The translations under genes were made by a program, and so were the position numbers. A DNA stretch of 64,000 nt from Casp-actino8 sp965659595 (GTDB lineage Bacteria > Actinomycetota > Acidimicrobiia > Acidimicrobiales > Ilumatobacteraceae): NCBI GenBank assembly GCA_965659595.1, contig CBFHWN010000002.1:18754-82753 (forward strand), in the 5' to 3' direction. Position 1 is the first letter of the stretch, and each line of letters begins with the position of its first letter. The notes beneath the pieces are model-generated. The model searched no databases, had not been told where the DNA came from, and saw only the letters and a program-made list of their open reading frames with translations. Of the stretch, positions 8,686 through 17,330 are shown piece after piece.

Positions 8686-9574
8686 TGTCGGACATCTTCG
8701 TCCGGGGGGTGGCCCGGGCGAGGAGAGGCCGAATGGCCGCGTCCATGTCGTGCGGATCGATCGGCGGATTCGTGATGTGCGGTCCGCGGATCCAACCCTG
8801 GGCGATGGCGAGCAGCTGACCGTTCGACTCGATCACTTGGCCGGTCACGTCGGACGACTGCGACGACGCGAGCCAGGTGATGACCGGGGCGACCCACTCG
8901 GGTCCGAAACGTTCGAGCATCTCGGGCGGCATGCCGAGGTCTTCGGTCAGACGGGTGAGTGCACCAGGCGCAACGGCGTTGCAGGAGACGCCGTAGCGCC
9001 CGAGTTCTTCGGCGGCGATGAGAGTGAACGTGGCGATGCCGGCCTTGGCCGCTCCGTAGTTGGTCTGACCGGGATTTCCGTAGATACCCGACACCGACGT
9101 GGTGTTGATGAGGCGAGCGTCGTTGGTGAGCCCTTCTTTCGAACGGTTGCGCCAGTACTCGGCAGCGACACGACTCGAGGCCCACGTGCCTTTCATGTGC
9201 ACCTTGATGACAGCATCCCATTCCTCTTCGGCCATCGAAAAGAGCATGCGATCGCGCAGGATGCCGGCGTTGTTGACGACGACGTCGAGACCACCGAAGG
9301 TGTCGATGGCGAGTGCGATCATCGCTTTGGCATCGTCGAGTGAACTGGCATCACCCAGATGGGCCACGGCCTGACCGCCGGCGGCGACGATCTCGTCGAC
9401 GACGTCCTGAGCCGGGTTGGATCCACCCGCTCCCGATCCGTCGCGAGATCCTCCGAAGTCGTTCACGACGACTTTGGCTCCCTCGGCGGCGAGCATCAAC
9501 GCGTATTCGCGTCCGATTCCGCGACCCGCTCCGGTCACCACACAGATTCGGTCCTGGCACATCTTTTCTGTCAT
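8678..9574 (-). CDS. short-chain dehydrogenase/reductase (MFE-2 hydroxyacyl-CoA dehydrogenase-like)
   Basis: NAD(P)-dependent oxidoreductase, 298 residues, with a Rossmann glycine motif VTGAGRGIGREYALMLA, VVVNDFGG, NNAGILRD, and the catalytic YGAAKAG preceded by TTSVSG. The extended EGAKVVVND...GSRDGSG segment and the sequence after NNAGILRD resemble the dehydrogenase part of multifunctional enzyme type 2, so a 3-hydroxyacyl-CoA or steroid-like substrate is plausible but unproven. TACTCT (9581-9586) ends 6 nt before the ATG, indicating leaderless expression. It interrupts the alr-tsaE order on the opposite strand and has a paralogue at 39384-40262. Confidence 0.85.
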   Translation of the reverse strand: MTEKMCQDRICVVTGAGRGIGREYALMLAAEGAKVVVNDFGGSRDGSGAGGSNPAQDVVDEIVAAGGQAVAHLGDASSLDDAKAMIALAIDTFGGLDVVVNNAGILRDRMLFSMAEEEWDAVIKVHMKGTWASSRVAAEYWRNRSKEGLTNDARLINTTSVSGIYGNPGQTNYGAAKAGIATFTLIAAEELGRYGVSCNAVAPGALTRLTEDLGMPPEMLERFGPEWVAPVITWLASSQSSDVTGQVIESNGQLLAIAQGWIRGPHITNPPIDPHDMDAAIRPLLARATPRTKMSDIN

Positions 9575-9643
9575 GCGCCGAGAGTAGTGCTGGGCCCACC
9601 GGTCGTCCCAGGCGAAGGAAACCCCTCGGTAGCATCGGTACGC

Positions 9644-10114
9644 GTGATCACGTGTTCGGTGACATCGCTCGACGGCACCCATCGTGTAGCCGCAGCGATT
9701 GCCAAGTTGGCCCGTGTGGGCGATGTCATCGTGCTGTCAGGTGACATGGGTGCCGGAAAGACCGCCTTCGCACAAGGGTTCGGGCGAGCGCTCGGTGTGA
9801 CCGAACCCATCACTTCACCCACTTTCACCGTCGTGCACTCCTACGACACCGGGCGGGTTCTCGTTCACCATGCCGACTTGTACCGGCTCGACCGGACGAG
9901 CGAGATCGACGACTTGGCTTTGGCCGAACTCACTGAAGACGAGGGAATCCTTCTCGTGGAATGGGGTGACGTCGCCGCCGACCGACTCGGACCACATCTG
10001 GCCGTGGCACTCGAGGCAGTCGACGACGACGATTCGCGGCGAATCACCATCTCGTCGGTGGGAACGTCATGGAACACCCGCTGGTCGAAGCTCGAGGCGG
10101 CGTTGTCGTGCTGA
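9644..10114 (+). CDS. tsaE: tRNA t6A biosynthesis ATPase TsaE
   Basis: ATPase that works with TsaB and TsaD in making N6-threonylcarbamoyladenosine at position 37 of ANN-decoding tRNAs. The 156-residue product has the P-loop SGDMGAGKTAFAQG, the switch-like SPTFTVVHSY, YRL and VEWGD. The frame is open further upstream, but similarity starts at the GTG at 9644, and TAGCAT (9630-9635) ends 8 nt before it. Its stop overlaps tsaB, opening a tightly coupled tsaE-tsaB-rimI-tsaD-dus-maf run. Confidence 0.93.
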   Translation: MITCSVTSLDGTHRVAAAIAKLARVGDVIVLSGDMGAGKTAFAQGFGRALGVTEPITSPTFTVVHSYDTGRVLVHHADLYRLDRTSEIDDLALAELTEDEGILLVEWGDVAADRLGPHLAVALEAVDDDDSRRITISSVGTSWNTRWSKLEAALSC

Positions 10115-10824
10115 TCCTCGGTATCGAGACGGCGACCGAGCGCGTGAGCGTTGCGATCGGCGGGCACGACGGAGTGCTGGCGGCAGTCGAGGTCACACGC
10201 GGTCGTCGACACGCGGAGAATTTGATGCCGGCGATCGAAACCGCCTGTCGACTGGGCGACGTGTCGGTTGCGGAATTCGGTTGTGTGGCGGTCGACGTCG
10301 GTCCGGGCCTCTTCACCGGAATGCGCGTCGGACTCGCCACCGCCAAGTCGATGGCCTGGGCTCTCGACGTTCCGGTGGTGACGTCCACCAGTCTGGAATT
10401 GCTGGCTCTCGCAGTTCGCGACGATGTCGGACATCGAGACGAGCGTCTCGTGTGTTCGGTGGTCGACGCACGAAAGGGCGAGGTATTCCACCAGTTGTTT
10501 CGAGTGAACGACTCCGAAGTCGAGGCCCTCTCCGAACCTACGTGCGAGACCCCCGACGTACTCGCTTCTCGATTGCAGGAGAGATCGCAGACGATCGTGT
10601 GCGTCGGCGACGGCGCACGTCGGCATGCCGAGGTTCTGGCCATCGATTCACGGATCAGGTCGACCGGGGAGCGTTGGGACTCGCCGTCGGCTACCACGCT
10701 CGTCGAATTGGCGCATCGTCGATCGTTGCGCGAGGAGTGGTCGACGCCCGATGGGGTCGAAGCCATGTACTTGCGGCAACCCGACGCTCAGATCAACTGG
10801 TCCACGAGGAACGACCCGTCATGA
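10108..10824 (+). CDS. tsaB: tRNA t6A biosynthesis protein TsaB
   Basis: ASKHA-fold partner of TsaD in t6A synthesis; it lacks TsaD's metal-binding site. The 238-residue product begins ILGIETATERVSVAI and contains RHAENLMPAIE and GPGLFTGMRVGLATAKSMA, the family's core. The GTG at 10108 overlaps the tsaE stop by 7 bp and places the start just before the first beta strand. An ATG at 10069 would add 13 unlike residues. It overlaps rimI by 4 bp. Confidence 0.92.
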   Translation: MLILGIETATERVSVAIGGHDGVLAAVEVTRGRRHAENLMPAIETACRLGDVSVAEFGCVAVDVGPGLFTGMRVGLATAKSMAWALDVPVVTSTSLELLALAVRDDVGHRDERLVCSVVDARKGEVFHQLFRVNDSEVEALSEPTCETPDVLASRLQERSQTIVCVGDGARRHAEVLAIDSRIRSTGERWDSPSATTLVELAHRRSLREEWSTPDGVEAMYLRQPDAQINWSTRNDPS

Positions 10825-11336
10825 GTCACGACATCGTCATCGAGCCCATGCGGCGCCGGCACGTGAAGCACGTGTTGAACATCGAGAACGTCGTTCACCC
10901 CAAACCGTGGTCGAGTGGCGTGTTTGCGAGTGAACTCGACCTGGCACGACGAGGTGAGCGCTTCTACGTGGTCGCGTACCTCATGGGCGAACTCGTCGGT
11001 TACGCCGGGTCGATGTACGCGGCCGACGAGGCTCACGTCACGAACATCGCCGTCGCGCCCGAATTCCGCCGACGAGGTGTGGGTCGGGTGCTGTTGCACG
11101 CTCTTGCGTGCGAAGCCGTCGTACGGACCATGGCTTCGCTCACCCTCGAAGTGAGGGTCGGAAATCAGGTCGCGCAAGACCTCTACCGCGAGTTCGGTTT
11201 CGCGCCGGCTGGCATACGTCAGCGTTACTACGAGAATTCCGAGGACGCGCTCGTGATGTGGATCCACGATATTCAAGGCGACGAGTTCCGTGATCGTCTC
11301 GATCGCATCGGGTTATCACTCGGGAGTCGCGCATGA
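10821..11336 (+). CDS. rimI: ribosomal-protein-alanine N-acetyltransferase RimI
   Basis: GNAT-fold acetyltransferase, by family the enzyme that acetylates the N-terminus of ribosomal protein S18. The 171-residue product has the acetyl-CoA loop VAPEFRRRGVGRVLLHAL, LEVRVGNQVAQDLYREFGF and RQRYYENSEDALVM, all typical of RimI. The ATG overlaps the tsaB stop (ATGA). Placement between tsaB and tsaD is the standard actinobacterial arrangement. Confidence 0.92.
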   Translation: MSHDIVIEPMRRRHVKHVLNIENVVHPKPWSSGVFASELDLARRGERFYVVAYLMGELVGYAGSMYAADEAHVTNIAVAPEFRRRGVGRVLLHALACEAVVRTMASLTLEVRVGNQVAQDLYREFGFAPAGIRQRYYENSEDALVMWIHDIQGDEFRDRLDRIGLSLGSRA

Positions 11337-12358
11337 CGGTCGACAAGTCGACTGTGATCCTCGCAATCGAGACGAGTTGCGACGAAACCGCCGCCTCGAT
11401 CGTCATGGGTGGGACCGATGTCGTGTCGAGCATCGTGTCGAGTCAGATCGATCTGCATGCCCGCTTCGGTGGAGTCGTTCCGGAAATCGCCAGTCGCGCC
11501 CATCTCGATCTCGTCGGCCCCATCGTGCGCGAGGCACTGGAAACAGCCGGAATCGAGCCCCGTCGCGTCGATGCCGTGGCCGCCACGTACGGTCCCGGAC
11601 TGATCGGGGCATTGCTGGTCGGTGTGTCGGCGGCCAAGGCGCTGGCCTTTTCTTGGAATGTTCCCTTCGTCGGGGTGAATCATCTCGAAGCCCATCTGTA
11701 CGCCGGATTGCTCGACGATCCGACTCTCGAGTTCCCGATGGTGTTCATGCTCGTGTCGGGTGGGCACACCATGTTGGTCGAGATGTCCGACCACGGCCAC
11801 TACCGACTCCTCGGACGCACCATCGACGACGCCGCTGGCGAAGCCTTCGACAAAGTCGCTCGCTTTCTCGGACTCGGTTACCCGGGTGGCCCGGCGATCG
11901 ATCGGCTCGCTGAGGAAGGCGATTCTCAGGCGATCGACTTTCCGCGTGCGATGTTGCACGACGGACTCGATTTCAGCTTCAGCGGTCTCAAGACCTCGGT
12001 CATGAATCACGTGCGCAAGAACCCGTCAGTGGCAACCCCCGATGTCGCGGCCTCGTTTCAAGCCGCGGTGGTCGATGTGCTGTTGACCAAGGCGATGCGA
12101 GCTGCCGACCAGACGGAAGCCAAAGCCGTGGTGTTGGGTGGTGGTGTGGCCGCCAATTCCGAACTGCGCCGTCGCTTCACCGAAGTCTGTGCGAGGTCGG
12201 GACGCCGTGGCCTGTTGCCCAGTCGGGCGATGTGCACCGACAATGCCGCCATGATCGGAGCGGCGGCCTGGTACCGACTCCGCGACCATGGAGCGATGGG
12301 TCTCGACACCGGTGCTCTCCCGAATCTGCGGCTGGTCACGAGCGAGGTGGAGTCATGA
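11333..12358 (+). CDS. tsaD: tRNA t6A threonylcarbamoyltransferase TsaD
   Basis: Catalytic subunit that transfers the threonylcarbamoyl group to A37 of tRNA, acting with TsaB and TsaE. The 341-residue protein has AIETSCDETAASI at the N-terminus, the metal-binding HLEAHLYAG (HxExH), VSGGHTML, and GGGVAANSELR. ATGA overlaps link it to rimI and to the dihydrouridine synthase gene. All three t6A proteins specific to bacteria are therefore encoded in one run; TsaC is not in this window. Confidence 0.96.
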   Translation: MTVDKSTVILAIETSCDETAASIVMGGTDVVSSIVSSQIDLHARFGGVVPEIASRAHLDLVGPIVREALETAGIEPRRVDAVAATYGPGLIGALLVGVSAAKALAFSWNVPFVGVNHLEAHLYAGLLDDPTLEFPMVFMLVSGGHTMLVEMSDHGHYRLLGRTIDDAAGEAFDKVARFLGLGYPGGPAIDRLAEEGDSQAIDFPRAMLHDGLDFSFSGLKTSVMNHVRKNPSVATPDVAASFQAAVVDVLLTKAMRAADQTEAKAVVLGGGVAANSELRRRFTEVCARSGRRGLLPSRAMCTDNAAMIGAAAWYRLRDHGAMGLDTGALPNLRLVTSEVES

Positions 12359-13509
12359 CCCTACGCATCGGTCCCCTCGAACTTCCGGCGCCGGTCGTCC
12401 TGGCCCCCATGGCCGGAGTGACGAATGCGCCGTTCCGATCACTCTGCCGCCGATTCGCGCCCGGGCTTCTCTACGTCAACGAGATGGTGATGGCGGCCGC
12501 ACTCGTGAACGGCAATGCGAAGACGGCGCGCATGGTGCAGTTCGGGGTCGACGAGAATCCTCGCAGTCTTCAGTTGTACGGAAGCGATCCGCGTCTTCTT
12601 GGTGAAGCTGTCCGTCGACTCGCCGATGCCGGCGCCGTCGATCACATCGACATGAACTTCGGATGTCCGGCGCAGAAGGTCACGCGCAAGGGTGGCGGTG
12701 CGGCAGTTCCGGCCAAGCCGAATCTGCTTCGAGCGATCATGCGGTCAGCCGTAGAGGCCGCCACCCCGTACGGGATTCCGGTCACGGCGAAGTTCCGCAT
12801 GGGAATCGACGATTCGCTCATCACCCATCTCACGACCGGTCGCGTCGCCGAGGACGAAGGCATTGCCGCCGTCGCTCTGCACGCACGCACCGCCGAACAG
12901 CACTACAGCGGTGACGCTCGCTGGGACTCCATCGCCGAGTTGAAGTCGGCCGTCACGTCGATTCCCGTTCTCGGTAACGGCGACATCTGGACTGCCGACG
13001 ATGCCGTTCGAATGATGAAAGAGACAGGCTGTGACGGTGTGGTGATCGGACGTGGTTGCCTCGGCCGACCGTGGTTGTTCGGAGACATCGTGTCGGCGAT
13101 GAAAGGGAACGACGTTCCCAAAGCACGTCGGCTCGGCGAGGTGGTCGACGTCATGGCCGATCATGTTCGCCTGTTGTCGCGGCACTTCGGATCCGACGTA
13201 TCAGGTGTCGATCGAGGTGTTCGCGACTTCCGCAAGCACACATCGTGGTATCTCACCGGTTTCCCGGTGGGTGGCGAGATGCGTGCTCGACTCTCGATGT
13301 CGTCGACCGTCTCGGAAGTCGACGACCTGCTCGCCGAACTGGTCGAGAAGCACGGTCGCGATCTCACCGTGGTGGAAGGCGGCGAGAGAATTCGTCGCGG
13401 CAAGACCAACGGCCCCATTCGTGTAGTGCTTCCCGATGGTTATCTCACGCGCCTCGACGACATGACGGTCCCCGATGACGACGACGTGATGGCGTTGTCG
13501 GGAGGATGA
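12355..13509 (+). CDS. dusB: tRNA dihydrouridine synthase, DusB type
   Basis: Flavin enzyme that reduces uridine to dihydrouridine in tRNA. The 384-residue protein has the TIM-barrel entry VLAPMAGVTNAPFRSLC, the catalytic-Cys motif MNFGCPAQKVTRKGGGA, VTAKFRMG, ALHARTAEQHYSG, and the FMN phosphate loop GNGDIW / GVVIGRGCLGRPWLF. The ATG overlaps the tsaD stop. It joins another tRNA-modification gene to the t6A cluster; the co-regulation is inferred from the overlaps. Confidence 0.93.
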   Translation: MTLRIGPLELPAPVVLAPMAGVTNAPFRSLCRRFAPGLLYVNEMVMAAALVNGNAKTARMVQFGVDENPRSLQLYGSDPRLLGEAVRRLADAGAVDHIDMNFGCPAQKVTRKGGGAAVPAKPNLLRAIMRSAVEAATPYGIPVTAKFRMGIDDSLITHLTTGRVAEDEGIAAVALHARTAEQHYSGDARWDSIAELKSAVTSIPVLGNGDIWTADDAVRMMKETGCDGVVIGRGCLGRPWLFGDIVSAMKGNDVPKARRLGEVVDVMADHVRLLSRHFGSDVSGVDRGVRDFRKHTSWYLTGFPVGGEMRARLSMSSTVSEVDDLLAELVEKHGRDLTVVEGGERIRRGKTNGPIRVVLPDGYLTRLDDMTVPDDDDVMALSGG

Positions 13510-14117
13510 CCGTGCGACGTGTGGTTCTCGGATCAGGCTCACCTCGACGTCTCGAGTTGCTCCGCGGTGTCGGTGTCGAACCGGTCGTCGTGGCTCCGCA
13601 CGTCGACGAGTCGGTGCACGCGCACGAGCTGCCGGTCGACTACGTGCGTCGCCTGGCGTCGGCCAAGTTGTCGGCCGTGATGCACGACCTCGGTCCGGTG
13701 GCCGTCGGCACCGTCGTGATCGCCGCCGACACGACCGTCGACGTCGACGGTCAGATCCTCGCCAAGCCAGTCGATGCCGAGGAGGCCGTCGAGATGTTGC
13801 GGCTGTTGAGCGGACGCTCGCATCGAGTGCACACTGGGTGGGCGGTTGCGGTGGCCGTACCGGGATGCCGGGGGAACGAGTGGGAGGGTCACGTCGAGGT
13901 GACGACGTCGACCGTCACCTTCCGTTCTCTCACCCCGGCTGAGGTCGATGCCTACGTGGCCACCGGGGAGCCTCTCGACAAGGCGGGGGCCTACGCCATC
14001 CAGGGCGGAGCCGGAGAGTTCGTGGAGCGCCTGGAGGGCAGTCTGTCGGCGGTCATCGGGCTGCCCATGGAGCGCCTGGACGAGGTGTGCGCCGGCCTCG
14101 GCGCCCCCCTGAACTGA
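13506..14117 (+). CDS. maf: Maf-family nucleotide pyrophosphatase
   Basis: House-cleaning nucleoside triphosphate pyrophosphatase acting on non-canonical or methylated dTTP/UTP-type nucleotides (family knowledge). The 203-residue protein has LGSGSPRRLELLRGVG at the N-terminus, VDESVHAHE, IAADTTVDVDGQIL with the catalytic Asp, KPVDAEEAVEMLRLLSGRSH, and DKAGAYAIQGGAGEFVE. The ATG overlaps the dusB stop and ends the coupled run that starts at tsaE. The groESL control region follows immediately. Confidence 0.92.
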   Translation: MTVRRVVLGSGSPRRLELLRGVGVEPVVVAPHVDESVHAHELPVDYVRRLASAKLSAVMHDLGPVAVGTVVIAADTTVDVDGQILAKPVDAEEAVEMLRLLSGRSHRVHTGWAVAVAVPGCRGNEWEGHVEVTTSTVTFRSLTPAEVDAYVATGEPLDKAGAYAIQGGAGEFVERLEGSLSAVIGLPMERLDEVCAGLGAPLN

Positions 14118-14132
14118 CGTTTCTCCTCGCCT

Positions 14133-14159
14133 TTAGCACTCGGGGGCTCCGGTTGCTAA
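14133..14159 (+). promoter_or_regulatory. CIRCE operator 1 (HrcA site) of groESL
   Basis: TTAGCACTC, 9 nt, GGTTGCTAA. The left arm is perfect and the right arm differs from GAGTGCTAA at two bases. Spacing equals the classical CIRCE element bound by the HrcA heat-shock repressor. It covers a possible -35 TTGCTA (14153-14158). Confidence 0.85.
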
Positions 14160-14182
14160 CGGCTGGTGACACCCCGTAGCCT
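14153..14182 (+). promoter_or_regulatory. possible groESL promoter between the CIRCE elements
   Basis: TTGCTA (14153-14158) and TAGCCT (14177-14182) are separated by 18 nt. The -35 falls in CIRCE 1 and the -10 abuts CIRCE 2, a layout in which HrcA would block RNA polymerase at both ends. Assigned from position only. Confidence 0.45.
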
Positions 14183-14208
14183 TGGCACTCGCCGGGGACG
14201 AGTGCTAA
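14182..14208 (+). promoter_or_regulatory. CIRCE operator 2 (HrcA site) of groESL
   Basis: TTGGCACTC, 9 nt, GAGTGCTAA. One mismatch to the consensus in the left arm and a perfect right arm. It lies 56 bp before the groES start, in the expected transcript leader. Two CIRCE copies in tandem suggest tight repression by HrcA; hrcA itself is not in the window. Confidence 0.9.
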
Positions 14209-14263
14209 TGGCCCCGGGAACAGAGTCATTCCATCAACGTCCACCCTCACGGAGGATTCCACC

Positions 14264-14557
14264 ATGAACCTGAAGCCCCTCGACGACCGCATCGTCGTCC
14301 GTCCCAATGAGGCCGAGGAGCGCACGGCGTCCGGTCTCGTCATCCCCGACACGGCGAAGGAGAAGCCCCAGCAGGGCACCGTTCTCGCCGTCGGCCCGGG
14401 TCGCTGGAGCGACGACGAGGGCAAGCATTTCGCCCTCGATGTCAAAGAAGGCGACACGGTCCTCTACTCGAAGTACGGCGGCACCGAGGTCACGGTGAAC
14501 GGCGAGGATCTTCTCATCCTCACCAGCCGCGACGTTCTCGCCATCGTCACCAAGTGA
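14264..14557 (+). CDS. groES: co-chaperonin GroES
   Basis: Heptameric lid of the GroEL chamber. The 97-residue product has KPLDDRIVVRPNEAEE, TASGLVIPDTAKEKPQQG (the mobile loop) and VLYSKYGGTEV. A strong GGAGG precedes the ATG, in contrast to the leaderless genes around it. groEL follows after 7 bp, forming the standard operon under CIRCE control. Confidence 0.97.
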   Translation: MNLKPLDDRIVVRPNEAEERTASGLVIPDTAKEKPQQGTVLAVGPGRWSDDEGKHFALDVKEGDTVLYSKYGGTEVTVNGEDLLILTSRDVLAIVTK

Positions 14558-14564
14558 GGCGCTG

Positions 14565-16205
14565 ATGTCCAAACAGCTCAAATTCGACGAAGAGGCGCGT
14601 CGCGCCCTCGAAGCCGGTGTCAACAAGCTTGCCGACGCGGTGCGCGTGACACTCGGACCCAAGGGTCGCAACGTCGTTCTCGACAAGAAATTCGGTGCCC
14701 CGACCATCACGAACGACGGCGTGTCGATCGCGAAGGAAGTCGAACTCGAAGACGCATTCGAGAACATGGGTGCGCAGTTGGTGAAAGAAGTCGCCACCAA
14801 GACCAACGATGTTGCCGGTGACGGAACCACCACGGCCACGGTGTTGGCTCAGTCGATGGTGTCGCACGGTCTGCGCAACGTGACCGCGGGCGCCAACCCC
14901 ATGGGACTGAAGCGCGGTATCGAGAAGGCCGTTTCGGCAGCCGTCGAGTCGATTCAGTCGCTCGCGAAGAAGGTGGAAGACAAGTCCGAGATCGCCAGTG
15001 TGGCCACCATTTCGGCCGCCGATGCGGCAATCGGCAATGTCATCGCCGATGCGATCGACAAAGTCGGCAAGGACGGTGTGGTCACCGTCGAAGAAAGCAA
15101 CACCTTCGGGATCGAACTCGACTTCACCGAAGGAATGCTCTTCGACAAGGGCTACCTCTCACCGTATTTCGTGACCGATGCCGAACGTCAGGAAGCCGTA
15201 CTCGAGGATGCCTACATCCTTCTCTACGGCGCCAAGATCTCGACGGTCCAGGCCGTGCTGCCGACGCTCGAGGCCGTGATGAAGGGTGGCAAGCCGCTCG
15301 TGATCATCGCCGAAGACATCGAGGGCGAAGCTCTCGCCACTCTCGTGGTCAACAAGATCCGCGGCACGTTCAACTCGGTCGCCGTCAAGGCTCCCGGTTT
15401 CGGCGATCGCCGCAAGGCGATGCTCCAGGACATGGCGGTCCTCACCGGCGGTCAGGTCATCAGCGAAGAAGTCGGTCTGAAGCTCGAGAACGTGACCCTC
15501 GATCTGCTCGGCCGAGCCAAGCGGGTGATCGTCACCAAGGACGAGACCACGATCGTAGAAGGCGCTGGCGAGCGTGCCGACGTCGACGGCCGTATCAATC
15601 AGATCAAGGCCGAGATCGAGAACACCGACTCCGACTGGGATCGCGAGAAGCTCCAGGAGCGTCTCGCCAAACTGGCCGGCGGTGTCGCGGTCATCAAGGT
15701 CGGCGCGGCCACTGAGGTCGAGCTGAAGGAGAAGAAGCACCGCATCGAGGACGCCGTTTCGGCCACTCGAGCGGCCATCGAAGAGGGTGTCGTGCCCGGC
15801 GGTGGAACGGCACTTCTCCGTTCACGTGATGCCGTGAAGTCGGTTGTCGATTCGCTGACCGGCGACGAGGCCACCGGTGCTCGCACGGTGTGGGAAGCCC
15901 TCGAAGCTCCCGCTCGCAACATCGCTGACAACGCGGGAATCGAAGGCGCGCTCGTCGTCCAGCGTGTCTCGGGTGAGAAGGGTGCGGTCGGACTGAACGC
16001 TGCGACCGGCGAGTATGTCGACCTGGTCAAGGCCGGCATCATCGACCCGGCGAAGGTCACTCGTGCGGCCCTGCAGAACGCGGCGTCGATCGCTGCGCTC
16101 GTGCTCACCACCGAATGCCTCGTGGCCGACAAGCCCGAGCCCGCCTCGGCAATGCCGGCCGGCGGTGGCATGGGTGGTATGGGCGGTATGCCCGGCATGA
16201 TGTGA
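14565..16205 (+). CDS. groEL: chaperonin GroEL
   Basis: 60-kDa chaperonin that folds proteins with GroES and ATP. The 546-residue protein has GPKGRNVVLDKKFGAPTITNDGVSIAKE, shown here only as the motifs GPKGRNVVLD and TNDGVSIAKE, plus DVAGDGTTTATVLAQ (catalytic Asp) and EEGVVPGGGTALL. It ends in the Gly/Met tail MGGMGGMPGMM typical of folding-competent GroEL. Mycobacterial GroEL1, encoded beside groES, instead has a His-rich tail, so here the operon copy looks like the general housekeeping chaperonin. Confidence 0.97.
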   Translation: MSKQLKFDEEARRALEAGVNKLADAVRVTLGPKGRNVVLDKKFGAPTITNDGVSIAKEVELEDAFENMGAQLVKEVATKTNDVAGDGTTTATVLAQSMVSHGLRNVTAGANPMGLKRGIEKAVSAAVESIQSLAKKVEDKSEIASVATISAADAAIGNVIADAIDKVGKDGVVTVEESNTFGIELDFTEGMLFDKGYLSPYFVTDAERQEAVLEDAYILLYGAKISTVQAVLPTLEAVMKGGKPLVIIAEDIEGEALATLVVNKIRGTFNSVAVKAPGFGDRRKAMLQDMAVLTGGQVISEEVGLKLENVTLDLLGRAKRVIVTKDETTIVEGAGERADVDGRINQIKAEIENTDSDWDREKLQERLAKLAGGVAVIKVGAATEVELKEKKHRIEDAVSATRAAIEEGVVPGGGTALLRSRDAVKSVVDSLTGDEATGARTVWEALEAPARNIADNAGIEGALVVQRVSGEKGAVGLNAATGEYVDLVKAGIIDPAKVTRAALQNAASIAALVLTTECLVADKPEPASAMPAGGGMGGMGGMPGMM

Positions 16206-16227
16206 CGAGTCGTCACCTGTCCGTTGA

Positions 16228-16257
16228 AAAGGGGCGAGGCTTCGGCCTCGCCCCTTT
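16228..16257. terminator. bidirectional rho-independent terminator between groEL and glpX
   Basis: AAAGGGGCGAGGC, loop TTCG, then GCCTCGCCCCTTT forms a 13-bp perfect stem with a stable tetraloop. The A/T-bearing ends allow function from both sides, and it lies between the convergent groEL and glpX. It is the clearest intergenic terminator in the window. Confidence 0.88.
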
Positions 16258-16276
16258 CGCGTTCATGAGATGACGT

Positions 16277-17263
16277 TCACTCGTAGTCGATCGTCGAGAT
16301 CTCGCGCAGTTTGTCGAGACGATGTCGAGCTTCGATCAGTCGCACCGTGCCCGACAGCGACCGCATGACGAGACTCTGCGTGGTGGCTCCACCGGCATGG
16401 AACCGCACACCCTGTAGCAGTTCACCATCGGTCACTCCGGTCGCGGCGAAGAAGCAGTTGTCGCCTCGCACCAGATCGTCGGTCGTGAGCACTTGGTCGA
16501 GGTCATACCCCTCGGCGATGGCTCCATTGCGTTCGGTCTCGTTGCGAGTCCAGAGCTTGCCCTGAATCTCGCCACCCATACATTTGAGGGCGGCAGCGGC
16601 CGTGACACCTTCGGGTGTGCCGCCGATACCGAACAGCACGTCGACACCGGCGTCAGGCCAGGCGGTGGCGATGGCACCGAAGATGTCACCGTCACTGATC
16701 AATTTGATACGGGCTCCGGACTCGCGTACCTCTTCGATGAGATCTTTGTGGCGATCACGATCGAGGATTACGACCGTCAGATCGCGAACGCTTTCACCTT
16801 TGGCCTTGGCGATCCACTTCAGGTTCTGGGTCGCAGACGCGTTGATGTCGATGTGGCCGGCGGCGGCCGGTCCGACGGCGATCTTTTCCATGTAGACGCA
16901 GGGTCCGGGATTGAACATCGTTCCGCGTTCGGAAACGGCGATCACGGCCAGGGCATTGCCACGTCCGAGGGCCGTGAGGGTCGTGCCGTCGATCGGGTCG
17001 ACGGCGACGTCGGTCTTGGTGTTGGAGCCGTCGCCCACGATCTCTCCGTTGAAGAGCATCGGCGCTTCATCCTTTTCGCCTTCGCCGATGACGACGACAC
17101 CATCCATGGGAACGGTGGCCAGAACGGTGCGCATGGCCTCGACGGCTGCTCCGTCGGCGCCGTTCTTGTCACCGCGTCCGACCCAACGGGAGGCGGCGAG
17201 GGCGGCCGATTCGGTGACCCGGACGAGCTCCATGGCGAGGTTGCGGGACGGTTTTTCGGGCAT
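16277..17263 (-). CDS. glpX: fructose-1,6-bisphosphatase class II
   Basis: Gluconeogenic phosphatase (FBP to F6P). The 328-residue protein has GRGDKNGADGAAVEAMR, IGEGEKDEAPML, VDPIDGTT (metal-binding), and GGTPEGVTAAAALKCMGG, all characteristic of GlpX-type enzymes. A GTG two codons upstream (17269) is possible, but TACGGT (17270-17275) ends 6 nt before the ATG at 17263, which fits the window's leaderless pattern. It is convergent with groEL across a strong terminator. Confidence 0.95.
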   Translation of the reverse strand: MPEKPSRNLAMELVRVTESAALAASRWVGRGDKNGADGAAVEAMRTVLATVPMDGVVVIGEGEKDEAPMLFNGEIVGDGSNTKTDVAVDPIDGTTLTALGRGNALAVIAVSERGTMFNPGPCVYMEKIAVGPAAAGHIDINASATQNLKWIAKAKGESVRDLTVVILDRDRHKDLIEEVRESGARIKLISDGDIFGAIATAWPDAGVDVLFGIGGTPEGVTAAAALKCMGGEIQGKLWTRNETERNGAIAEGYDLDQVLTTDDLVRGDNCFFAATGVTDGELLQGVRFHAGGATTQSLVMRSLSGTVRLIEARHRLDKLREISTIDYE

Positions 17264-17330
17264 GGTCACACCGTAGTCGTGGTTCGCACGGCCACCGAGA
17301 TGCGGCGGGCGACTTCTCTACCATGGTCGG

